Source: Sinorhizobium kostiense (GTDB taxonomy: Bacteria; Pseudomonadota; Alphaproteobacteria; Rhizobiales; Rhizobiaceae). From it: a stretch of DNA of 64,000 nucleotides. Both the position numbers and the translations under genes were made by a program. Below the pieces are notes generated by a model, which was not told the DNA's origin, searched no databases, and saw only the letters and a program-made list of their open reading frames with translations. The DNA is taken from NCBI RefSeq assembly GCF_017874595.1, contig NZ_JAGILA010000001.1:1054001-1118000 (forward strand), written 5' to 3'. Of the stretch, positions 18,881 through 28,300 are shown piece by piece; position 1 is the stretch's first letter, and every line of letters starts with the position of its first letter.

Positions 18881-18916
18881 TCGCGGTAGCGGGATAAGGG
18901 GCTTCGCGCCCTCGTT

Positions 18917-20548
<1,632 letters not shown>

Positions 20549-20597
20549 TCACTCCTTTCTCGTCAGCAGCTTATGATTGGTGCGGGATCGAGGCGGC

Positions 20598-20912
20598 TCA
20601 GGCGACCTGCCTTTCGGCGCTTGAATTCTCGAGGACGCCGAGCACGTCGGCCTCCTTCAGGATGAGCAGGTCCTCGCCCTCCATTTTGATCTCCGTTCCG
20701 GACCACTTGCCGAAGAGCACGCGGTCTCCGACCTTCACGTCGAGCGCAACAAGCTGACCCTGCTCGTTGCGCGCGCCCGGGCCGGCGGCGATGACCTCGC
20801 CTTCCTGCGGTTTCTCCTTCGCTGTGTCGGGAATGATGATGCCGCCCTTGGTTTTCTCCTCGGACGAGAGGCGGCGGACGAGAATGCGATCATGGAGCGG
20901 TTGGAACTTCAT
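20598..20912 (-). CDS. groES: Co-chaperonin GroES (10 kDa)
   Basis: 104 residues starting [14 protein letters not shown], chosen because GAGGAGGAAG precedes this ATG; the open upstream extension has no family match. It contains the mobile-loop segment [21 protein letters not shown] and [15 protein letters not shown]. It caps GroEL. First gene of the groES-groEL operon. A perfect CIRCE operator lies 146 bases upstream of the start, so HrcA repression is expected. Confidence 0.96.
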   Translation of the reverse strand: MKFQPLHDRILVRRLSSEEKTKGGIIIPDTAKEKPQEGEVIAAGPGARNEQGQLVALDVKVGDRVLFGKWSGTEIKMEGEDLLILKEADVLGVLENSSAERQVA

Positions 20913-21057
20913 GTCTTCCTCCTCGATTCTTGCTTCGTGCATGCCCCCGGAAAAGCGCTGCCGCCGTTCAGGCAAGCGGGTGACTTAACTCCTTTAGGCA
21001 ACGCATGATTGATCTGGCCCTGCCAAAAAATGGATTCAAGAGGGATGCGGCGCGATT

Positions 21058-21084
21058 TTAGCACTCTTCTGCCGAGAGTGCTAA
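21058..21084 (-). promoter_or_regulatory. CIRCE operator for HrcA upstream of groES
   Basis: TTAGCACTC, a 9-base spacer, then GAGTGCTAA: a perfect match to the CIRCE inverted repeat, the DNA site of the heat-shock repressor HrcA. Read on the minus strand, a -35-like TTAGCA and a -10-like TAAAAT, 18 bases apart, overlap the repeat, so bound HrcA would block the promoter. The promoter boxes are inferred. Confidence 0.93.
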
Positions 21085-21140
21085 TGCCCTTGTGCGAAGG
21101 ATTGCGCCTTCGGAATGGAATTGTTCCCGCGGAGCGAAAA

Positions 21141-21167
21141 CCCCTCCCCATTGGATCTGGGGAGGGG
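21141..21167 (-). terminator. Rho-independent terminator of the first Hsp20 gene
   Basis: CCCCTCCCC and GGGGAGGGG form a 9-bp GC stem with a 9-base loop. Read on the minus strand the stem is followed directly by TTTT. It lies 8 bases beyond the hsp20 stop and separates that gene from the CIRCE-groES promoter. Confidence 0.8.
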
Positions 21168-21174
21168 AATGATC

Positions 21175-21684
21175 TTACTGGCTGCTGATGGTGATGCGCT
21201 TGGCCTTCGTCTGGCCCTGTTCGGTCTTGGGAAGCGTCACCGTCAGAACGCCGTTGCGGAAGGTCGCGCTTACCTTGCCTTCATCGATATTGTATCCCAG
21301 CGGAATACGGCGTTCGAAGCGGCCGTAGAAACGTTCGGAGAACTGGTTCTCCTTGTCTTCGGTCTCGGCTTTCTTCTCGCCTCTCAGGGAGAGCACATCA
21401 TCAGTGAGTGAAAGTTCGACGTCCTTTTCCTCAAGCCCGGGCAACTCGGCGGTCACCTTGATCTCCTTCTCCCCATCGGAAACCTCGATATTCGGCCAGG
21501 CGGCGCCGAAACCCGGAAAACCGCCATAAGCTGACGGCAGCCGCGTTTCGAAGCCTCGGAAGACATCGTCGAAGAGCCGGTTCATTTCCCGATGAAGTGC
21601 GAGAAAGGGGTTGCGTTCTTCGCGATAGGATGCGGGGACCTGTCCCTGTCCGCGGGCCCATGGAATGAGATCACGTACATTCAT
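21175..21684 (-). CDS. Small heat-shock protein, Hsp20/alpha-crystallin family
   Basis: 169 residues. A variable N-terminus (MNVRDLIPWARGQGQ) is followed by NPFLALHREMNRLFDDVFRGF, then the alpha-crystallin domain (about 60-160: PNIEVSDGEKEIKVTAELPG, FYGRFERRIPLGYNID, ATFRNGVLTVTLPK). ATP-independent holdase that keeps unfolded proteins soluble for GroEL/DnaK. It differs from the second Hsp20 next door and belongs to the longer class. GAAAGGAG precedes the start and can be masked by a hairpin. A terminator follows the stop. Confidence 0.92.
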   Translation of the reverse strand: MNVRDLIPWARGQGQVPASYREERNPFLALHREMNRLFDDVFRGFETRLPSAYGGFPGFGAAWPNIEVSDGEKEIKVTAELPGLEEKDVELSLTDDVLSLRGEKKAETEDKENQFSERFYGRFERRIPLGYNIDEGKVSATFRNGVLTVTLPKTEQGQTKAKRITISSQ

Positions 21685-21692
21685 AGTCGGCT

Positions 21693-21721
21693 CCTTTCAT
21701 TCGCTCGAGCGGGACGAAAGG
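21693..21721 (-). promoter_or_regulatory. Hairpin masking the Hsp20 ribosome-binding site
   Basis: On the minus strand CCTTTC pairs exactly with GAAAGG, the first part of the GAAAGGAG ribosome site 9 bases before the Hsp20 ATG. The loop contains a CGCTCGAGCG self-complementary core that can extend the stem. It could act as an RNA thermometer releasing the site at high temperature. It lacks the UUGCU signature of ROSE elements, so this is a candidate only. Confidence 0.45.
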
Positions 21722-21838
21722 GCATGAGCGACTTTCATCCCGCTCTCCAAGCCTCTGCATCGAACACCGGCCTCGAAACGCGCCGGAGTGCCGGCTGTCG
21801 CCCGCCCTGCGGCTCCGAGGATAGCGTCGCCCGTATGT

Positions 21839-22315
21839 TTAAGCGGCGTGCTTTTCGCCCTCGATCCGCTTCTTCCCGCCTTCTGCGGAGAAAGCATCCT
21901 GCTTGATCTCAATGCGGCGAGGCTTCATCTGCTCGGGAAGCTCACGGACGAGATCGATCGTCAGCAAGCCATTGACGAGCTTCGCGCCGGTGACCGTCAC
22001 ATAGGCAGCAAGCTGGAAGCGGCGCTCGAAGTTGCGCGCGGCAATGCCGCGATAGAGGTATTCCGCCTCCTCGTCGCCGGCTTTTTCGCCGGTGATGGTC
22101 AGCAACTGCTGCTCGTGCGTGATGGTGATTTCTTCCGGCGCGAAGCCGGCAACCGACATCGCTATGCGATACTCGTTATCGCCGACGCGCATGATGTCGT
22201 AGGGCGGCCAGTTGTCGGTCTGCGCCATCCGGCTTGCCGAGTCGAGCAGGTCGAACAGGTGGTCGAAGCCCACACTGGACCGCGAAAGGGGTGAGAAGTC
22301 GAAGCTTGTTCTCAT
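21839..22315 (-). CDS. Small heat-shock protein, Hsp20 IbpA-like
   Basis: 158 residues beginning MRTSFDFSPLSRSSVGFDHL, the classic IbpA-type N-terminus of rhizobial class A small heat-shock proteins. The alpha-crystallin domain (about 35-130) shows YDIMRVGDNEYRIAMSVAGF, YLYRGIAARNFERRF and LVNGLLTIDLVRELPE. Two ATGs lie two codons apart; the second is 8 bases from AAGGAGG and is preferred. The leader is a ROSE-like thermosensor preceded by an RpoH-like promoter. It lies upstream of the other Hsp20 gene on the same strand with a 154-base gap. Confidence 0.92.
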   Translation of the reverse strand: MRTSFDFSPLSRSSVGFDHLFDLLDSASRMAQTDNWPPYDIMRVGDNEYRIAMSVAGFAPEEITITHEQQLLTITGEKAGDEEAEYLYRGIAARNFERRFQLAAYVTVTGAKLVNGLLTIDLVRELPEQMKPRRIEIKQDAFSAEGGKKRIEGEKHAA

Positions 22316-22404
22316 AGCCATATCCTCCTTGAGCAACATGGACGATGAGGGGCGCCGAAGAGACCGACGCCCCTCGACTGCGAGCCCCTCGATAGGCGGC
22401 TCGT
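22316..22404 (-). promoter_or_regulatory. ROSE-type RNA thermometer in the IbpA-like leader
   Basis: Read on the minus strand, the roughly 90-base leader has three stems. One is CGAGCC..GGCTCG (22381-22403 region). The second is GAGGGGCG..CGCCCCTC (22347-22375). The third, next to the start, is GTTGCTCAAGGAGGAT, in which the ROSE signature UUGCU pairs with the AGGA of the ribosome site. This is the layout known for rhizobial ROSE elements, which melt at heat-shock temperature and permit translation. Confidence 0.85.
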
Positions 22405-22410
22405 ACCCCC

Positions 22411-22442
22411 GATTTAGGTTCTCCGGCCGAGGTTTCAAGGGG
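22411..22442 (-). promoter_or_regulatory. RpoH-like heat-shock promoter for the IbpA-like gene
   Basis: On the minus strand CCCTTGAAA and CCTAAAT are separated by about 14 bases, close to the rhizobial RpoH (sigma-32) pattern. Transcription would start near 22404, which gives exactly the ROSE leader described above. Inferred by pattern. Confidence 0.6.
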
Positions 22443-22608
22443 TGTTGTACGAACTTCGGTCAATGCGGCAAATGGCGGAAATCGCAACGGCACCGCGGGC
22501 TGGGGCGCGGCTCTGTGGCGGCCTAACCAAGCTTCTTGAATTTAGCTTTCGAGCGCCAATATCTCTTCCCGTGTGCACATCCATTGACGGCATGAGAAAG
22601 GAGGAAAA

Positions 22609-22914
22609 ATGCTTCTCAATGAGATTCCATGGACAATCCCCCTCACGGTGCGCCTTTCGAACGGCCTCACGCGGACCTTCACTTCCGTTTACGAGGCGGT
22701 CGATTTCCTGGAGAACGAGTGGCCGTTGCGCAAGGGAGAACGCTACGAGCGTGCGCTGCGCACCTGCAGGCGGGCGCTCAACCGTATGACGCCGGCAGCG
22801 GTGGCGCGGGAGGCGTTCATTGCCGCATGCCTGGAGGCCGGGATGCCGCTGGTGATGCCCACCCCGGTGCCGCGGCCGCAGAACGCCCAAGCGAGGACTG
22901 CCTTGTCAGCCTGA
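22609..22914 (+). CDS. DUF982 domain protein
   Basis: 101 residues. The core (about 8-85) reads IPLTVRLSNGLTRTFTSVYE, AVDFLENEWPLRKGERY and ALRTCRRALNR, the pattern of the small DUF982 family that occurs in many copies in rhizobia. Function unknown. AAAGGAGG precedes the ATG. It is divergent from the IbpA-like gene across about 290 bases holding the RpoH promoter and ROSE leader, so a link with stress is possible but unproven. No signal peptide or membrane segment. Confidence 0.82.
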   Translation: MLLNEIPWTIPLTVRLSNGLTRTFTSVYEAVDFLENEWPLRKGERYERALRTCRRALNRMTPAAVAREAFIAACLEAGMPLVMPTPVPRPQNAQARTALSA

Positions 22915-22970
22915 ACTGAAGACTCATCGGCCGGACGCGGCGCTGCCCTCCGGCCGATTGGATGTTTCCC

Positions 22971-25331
22971 TTATTCCACGAACACGCGAACGGTGGCGGC
23001 GCGCCCGAGTGCGTCGATGACCGTCAGTGTCGAATAACCCCCGCCATCCGGCATCCACTGGCTCACCCTCCGCCGGGTCATCTCCGGCAAAGCTCGACCG
23101 TTGGCAAGCCAGCGGAAGGGCGCGCGCCCGCCCTGCAGCTTCAGTGTGAGAGGCATCATCCCCTCGCCGGATTTGGCGCCGAGTTCGACCCGCGCACCTT
23201 CCGGCGGAAAGACGATCTGCGGCGCTGCCTCCCGGATCCATGTCTGTGGCAGGCCGCTTGCCGTCCTGGTGAAGCGCCGCTGTCCCATCGGCAACTCGGC
23301 TTGGGCGATGCGGATCGCGCCTGGGGGTGCATCCGGCAGCGGGGTAATGGGAATCCCGGATTTGGCGAAAGCCTCGAACAGGATGGGCGCGGCCGCGCCG
23401 TAGCCGGTCAGACCGGGGAGAGCGCCATTGTCGGGTCGGCCGACCCAGACGCCAAGCACGTATCGGCCGTCGAAGCCGATGGACCAGGCATCGCGATAGC
23501 CATAGCTGGTGCCCGTCTTGTAAGCGATGCCGCGCTGGCGGCTTCCGGCGGGCGGCAGCACACCGGATAGAATATCGGCGACCTGCCACGCCGCGATGTT
23601 CGAGAGCAGGGGTTCGCCGTCGATCAGACCGGCCTCTCCTTCGATGCCGTTGCCGAGGCGCACCGGCCAGCCGCGATTGGCAAGCCCCGCATAGAGCTGG
23701 ACGAGGTCGCGCAGCGTGATGCCGGCGCCGCCAAGGCCGATAGCCAGCCCCGGCGCTTCGTGTGCCGGCAAGGCGAGGCGCACATCCGCACGCCGGAACC
23801 GCACCATCAGCCGCGCAGTCCCGACGGCGTCGAGCAGCCTGATCGCCGGCACGTTGAGCGAGAGTTGCAGCGCCTGGCGAATGCTGACGTCGCCCTGGTA
23901 GCTCATGTCGAAGTTTCTTGGCCGGTAGCCGAAGAAGTCCGCTGGCCGGTCTTCGATGATCGTCTCCTGTGCGACGAGCCCCTCCTCGAAGGCGAGCCCA
24001 TAGATGAACGGCTTCAACGTCGATCCGGGGGAGCGCGTGATCCGGGTCATGTCGATCCAGCCGGAGCGGCTGGCGTCGAAATAATCGGCAGACCCCACTT
24101 CGCCGACGATTTCGCCGGTTCGGATATCGGCCATCACCATGGCGACCGAAACCCTCGGCCCGAGCCCGGCAGCAGCTTGGCGGGCGACGGCCTCGAGTGC
24201 GCGCTGGATATCGCGCCGGAGCGTCGTCTGGTGCCGCAGCGCCTGCGGCTCGTTGCGGATCGCCGCTTCGGAGAGATGTGCCGCATGAGATGGAAGCTGA
24301 AGGCGGCGGCTGGGAATTGCCGTCACTGCGGCGCGCTCGGCCTCGCCTTCGCCGAGAACCTTCGCAACCGCCATGCGGGTCAGCACCCGCTGGCGGGCGG
24401 CCTCGGCCGCGGCAAGGCTGCGGTCCGGCCGGCGCTTTTCCGGCAATTGCGGAAGCGCCACGAGGAGCGCGGCCTCGGCAATTGAAAGCCGGCGCGGCTC
24501 CTTGCCGAACCAGGCGAAGCTCGCGGCGCGGACGCCTTCGAGATTGCCTCCAAAGGGAGCGCGGGTAAGGTAGAGCTCGAGGATCTCATCCTTGCTGAGC
24601 CGCCGCTCGATCTGGATGGCACGGGCCATCTGCTTGAACTTCGCCGTCAGTGTTCGGCGCTCGCGCGGCTCGATCAACCGTGCCACCTGCATGGAAAGCG
24701 TGGAGCCGCCGGAAACGACCCGGCCATTGGTGATGAACTGCAGCGCCGCCCGCCCCAATGCCAGGGGATCGACGCCGCGATGCTCGCGAAAACGCTGGTC
24801 CTCATAGGCGATCAGCATCTCGATAAAACGCGGGTCGACATCCTTGACCGTGGTCTTCAGGCGCCAGCGGCCGTCCTTCGCGGCGAAAGCGCGCAGGAGG
24901 TGACCGTCCCGGTCGAGGACCTCGCGCGAAAATATCCGGGCTTCCTCGATGGGCGGCGGGAACGTCCGGTCCGCCCAATCGAGGGCGACGGCTGCAAGCG
25001 CGGTGATGACAAGGCCGATCGGCAAGGCGATCAGGGCGCCCGTTCGAAAACGTCTCGGATGAGCGGAACCAGCGGCACCGGCTTTACCCCCCTTTGGCCT
25101 GCCGGCCATCTCCCCCACAGGGGGGGAGATCACGGAGGCACTGTCCTGCCCTAATCCCTCGTCACGTGACGAGGCAAAAATTTCTGAAGCGGGGGACTTT
25201 GGAGCGCGCTTCTTGCCAATCTCCCCCCTTGTGGGGGAGATGCCCGGCAGGCCAGAGGGGGGTATGGCCGCGCGCCATCGCCCGCGCACCTGCCTTATCG
25301 AGCCGACAAAGCGCTTCCAGAGAATGGACAT
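22971..25331 (-). CDS. pbpC: Penicillin-binding protein 1C (bifunctional transglycosylase/transpeptidase)
   Basis: 786 residues. A cytoplasmic N-tail precedes one membrane anchor (about 98-118). The GT51 glycosyltransferase domain has catalytic E177 in IAYEDQRF plus GGSTLSMQVARL and RKFKQM-type motifs. The transpeptidase domain has S437-T-L-K440 and K605-T-G-T. A C-terminal BiPBP_C-type domain ends the protein (about 690-786). It polymerises and cross-links peptidoglycan at the outer face of the inner membrane. The start is the ATG 8 bases after the alpha-2-macroglobulin stop. Residues 23-83 are encoded by a palindromic repeat element inserted in frame, so the N-tail is unusually long. Pairing with alpha-2-macroglobulin is classic for PBP1C. 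Confidence 0.92.
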   Translation of the reverse strand: MSILWKRFVGSIRQVRGRWRAAIPPSGLPGISPTRGEIGKKRAPKSPASEIFASSRDEGLGQDSASVISPPVGEMAGRPKGGKAGAAGSAHPRRFRTGALIALPIGLVITALAAVALDWADRTFPPPIEEARIFSREVLDRDGHLLRAFAAKDGRWRLKTTVKDVDPRFIEMLIAYEDQRFREHRGVDPLALGRAALQFITNGRVVSGGSTLSMQVARLIEPRERRTLTAKFKQMARAIQIERRLSKDEILELYLTRAPFGGNLEGVRAASFAWFGKEPRRLSIAEAALLVALPQLPEKRRPDRSLAAAEAARQRVLTRMAVAKVLGEGEAERAAVTAIPSRRLQLPSHAAHLSEAAIRNEPQALRHQTTLRRDIQRALEAVARQAAAGLGPRVSVAMVMADIRTGEIVGEVGSADYFDASRSGWIDMTRITRSPGSTLKPFIYGLAFEEGLVAQETIIEDRPADFFGYRPRNFDMSYQGDVSIRQALQLSLNVPAIRLLDAVGTARLMVRFRRADVRLALPAHEAPGLAIGLGGAGITLRDLVQLYAGLANRGWPVRLGNGIEGEAGLIDGEPLLSNIAAWQVADILSGVLPPAGSRQRGIAYKTGTSYGYRDAWSIGFDGRYVLGVWVGRPDNGALPGLTGYGAAAPILFEAFAKSGIPITPLPDAPPGAIRIAQAELPMGQRRFTRTASGLPQTWIREAAPQIVFPPEGARVELGAKSGEGMMPLTLKLQGGRAPFRWLANGRALPEMTRRRVSQWMPDGGGYSTLTVIDALGRAATVRVFVE
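25085..25264. repeat. 180-bp nested palindromic element inside the pbpC coding region
   Basis: Two 46-base arms (25085-25130 and 25219-25264) are inverted copies with only three mismatches. Each arm contains its own hairpin of the form ATCTCCCCC..GGGGGGAGAT, and the centre holds a perfect 18-bp palindrome (25157-25174) with core CGTCACGTGACG. Its length is a multiple of three, and the pbpC frame runs through it without a stop, adding residues 23-83, rich in Pro, Gly, Ser and Lys. Similar C-rich/G-rich hairpins are common intergenic repeats in rhizobia; location inside a gene is unusual. Confidence 0.88.
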
Positions 25332-25339
25332 CACGCTTC

Positions 25340-28300
25340 CTACTGGGCTGCCAGCACCTCCATGCGGCCGGTGGCGCTGCGGGCCGAGAATTGCGGCCGA
25401 TACATATCCTCGACGTTTGCGGCCGGATGATCGTAGGTGCCCGGCGTCACGGCGCGCACGACATAGGCAAGCGTGATCTCGCGATTGTCGCCCGCCGATC
25501 GATCGAAAGCCGCGACGAAGCGATCGCTGCGGAACTCGGTATGGGCCGCTTGAACCTGGCCGACCCACTCGAAATTCGAGAGCTGGGCGCTGTCGACGAG
25601 GCTCGGATTGTCGATCTCGAAGCCTGCCGGGAGAAGGTCGGTGATCAGCACGCGCGAGGGCCAGGCATTGCTCTCTGTGACCTTGAGCACGACGACGTAG
25701 CGCTCGTTCTGCCGCGCCTGGCTGACATTGGCCTCCACGCCGTCCAGCGTGTAATAGGTCCGCTCGATCGAGAACCCGTCGCCACTGGCCGATAGCGGTT
25801 GAGCCGGAGCCGCAACGGTCGTCACAACAGCGGATACCGCGTCCGATCCGTTGTTGCGAATGACAACCGGATGCTCGATCAGCGCCTCGCCGGAAATGTG
25901 CGCGGCATAGCTGCCCGTGCGCTGTGCGCCGTTCACCTCCAGCCGCATGTCCTGATCGCCACCCTGGATCGCCCGCGCGGCAAGCAGCATCCATGTCTGC
26001 TCCTGGGTGCTCGTATATTTCGCCTCCTGCCATTCTTTCGCGACGATCTTGGAAAGCTCGGGAATGATCGGCGGCACTGGCCGGGTTTCGGCAGCAAGCG
26101 CCAGCACCGCGGCATCGTCGCGAAGTGAAGAACCGTAGTCCGAGCGGGCGAGGCTGACATTGACGAGGCCCGTCGACATGTTCGCCGCGGCTGCGAAAAT
26201 GTCCTGCGAGCGCTGGCCATCGCCGTAGAGCGCTAGTGCGGCGGCGATATGCGCCTTCGCAAGCGGGGTAGGGAAGTCGCCGAGCATCGTGTCGGCGTAG
26301 TAGCGCAGATCACTGATCGCCGCCTTGCGGTTGCGCGCAAGCACATAGAGCGCATAGGCGATCTCGTTGCCGCGGTCCTTGACATTGGTCTCGTAGCTCA
26401 ACGCATTCTGCAGGTTTTCGAGCGCCTGAACCATCGACTGCTCGGGCACCTCATATTTCTGTTCGCGTGCGCGGGTCAGGAAATCGGTGACATAGGCGTC
26501 GAGCCAGAGATCGCCGTATCCCGGACTCCAGAGGCCAAAACTTCCGGATGAAGATTGATAGGACAGCACGCGGTAGATCGCTTCCTGCACGCGCTTGCCA
26601 ACGGCGTCGTCCTCTGCAAGCCCTGACTGCTTCGAGAGCTCGCTCAAATAGAGGAGCGGCAGGGCGCGGCTCGTGGTCTGCTCGGCGCAGCCATAGGGAT
26701 AGCGGTCAAGCGTCATCAGAAGTGCAGGGATGTCGAAGGCAGCCGAGCGCGCGACATTGAGGCTGACCGAGGCACCCTCGAGCACGCTGTCCGCCAGCAG
26801 CTGCTCGTCTATGGTGAGGCTGCTGCCGGCGGCCACCGACACCACCTGACGCTGGGTGACGGGCAGCGCGGCAGGGCGGACCGCAACGGCCAGCGCCTGT
26901 TCGAGCGATAGTCCTCCGGCATTCGAGAGATTGACCGTGACGATACCGTTGCCCGGGTGTTGACCCGCGAGCGGAAACGTTATCGTGGATTTGCCGCCGG
27001 CATCGAGTTGAATGGTCTCGGATGGCCCGTTCTGTTCGACGGTCACGGCACCATTGGTCGTCACCTGCAGCTGGTAGTCGCCGGCCGGGGCGTCCGTGTT
27101 GGCGATGTCGAGCCTGAACTCCGCCCGGTCTCCGGGCGCCAGGAATTTCGGCATGCTCGCGGTGACGACGACCGGATCGCGGATCACCACGTCCTTGGCC
27201 GCGTGGCCGACACCGGATTTCGTCCAGGCGACCGCCATCACGCGCGCCGTGCCGTTGAATTGCGGGATGCCGAAGCTGACATTCGCGCGGCCATCCGCGT
27301 CGAGCTTTACCGGGCCGGAGAAGAAGGCGACGAGCTTTTCGGTGGGCGGGCTCCCCTGCAGCGGCATCTGGCCGCCGTCGCCGCCGGTGCGCAGCCGTCC
27401 CGCGACGCCGAGCGAGCCGTCGATCAGGCGGCCGTAGAGGTCGCGGATCTCGAGGCCGAGCTGCCTCTGGCCGAAATACCAGCCGTCTGGATCCGGCGCC
27501 TCGTAGCGGGTGAGATTGAGGATGCCGACATCGACAGCCGCGATCGTGATATAGGCCTCTTCCGCAACGCCGTCGCCCTCGACCTTCACGCTGATGTCGA
27601 GCGGTTGACGCGGCGCCGCCTTGTCGGGAGGTTCGATAGCGACGGCGAGTTTGCGCTCCGCCGGGTCGACGGCGAGCCACTTGATGCCGATGGCGCGCAT
27701 CGGCATGCGGCTTTCTCTTGCATCGCCAGGACGGTAGAGCGTCGCGGTGACGTAGGCGCCGGCGCCCCAGTCGGCCGTCACCGGCAGTTCCACCTCGCCG
27801 CCTGCCTCGGTAATGGTCGCGCTCTCCGTCGCGATCAGCTTTTCCGTGCCGACGGTCACCAGCAGTTCGCCGGCAAAGCGCGGCGAGACCTTGAGCTTGG
27901 CGGTGTCGCCGATGGCATAGTTCTCCTTGTCGAGCGCGATCTCGAGCCCGTCCGGCGTCTCTGTCGACGTCGCCTCGACGTACCAGCCGGCGTCGAATTC
28001 GACGCTGGAGGCCGGGCCATCCGCTGCTGCCGTTTCGACCTCCAGTCGATAACGGCCCCAGCCGACCGGCACGGCGATCTCGGCGCCATCTTCGCCCAAG
28101 TCTATCGTTCCGTTCGCCACCTGTTTAGTGGAGATGACCGGTTCGTATTTCCAAGCGGTTCCTTCCCGGTACCATTGGTAATTGCGCTCGACGCTGATCA
28201 GCTTCCAGAGCGCGCCTGGCATCGATACTTTCGCCCCGCCCGGGGCTATGGCGATGACGCGGAACTTGCCGACCGAATTCTCGGCGAGATCGCCGGAAAA

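Noticed and set aside
25332-26033. Long N-terminal extension of pbpC into the alpha-2-macroglobulin gene
   Set aside because: The extension is out of frame with the upstream gene, has no domain, and a good start with a ribosome site exists at 25331.
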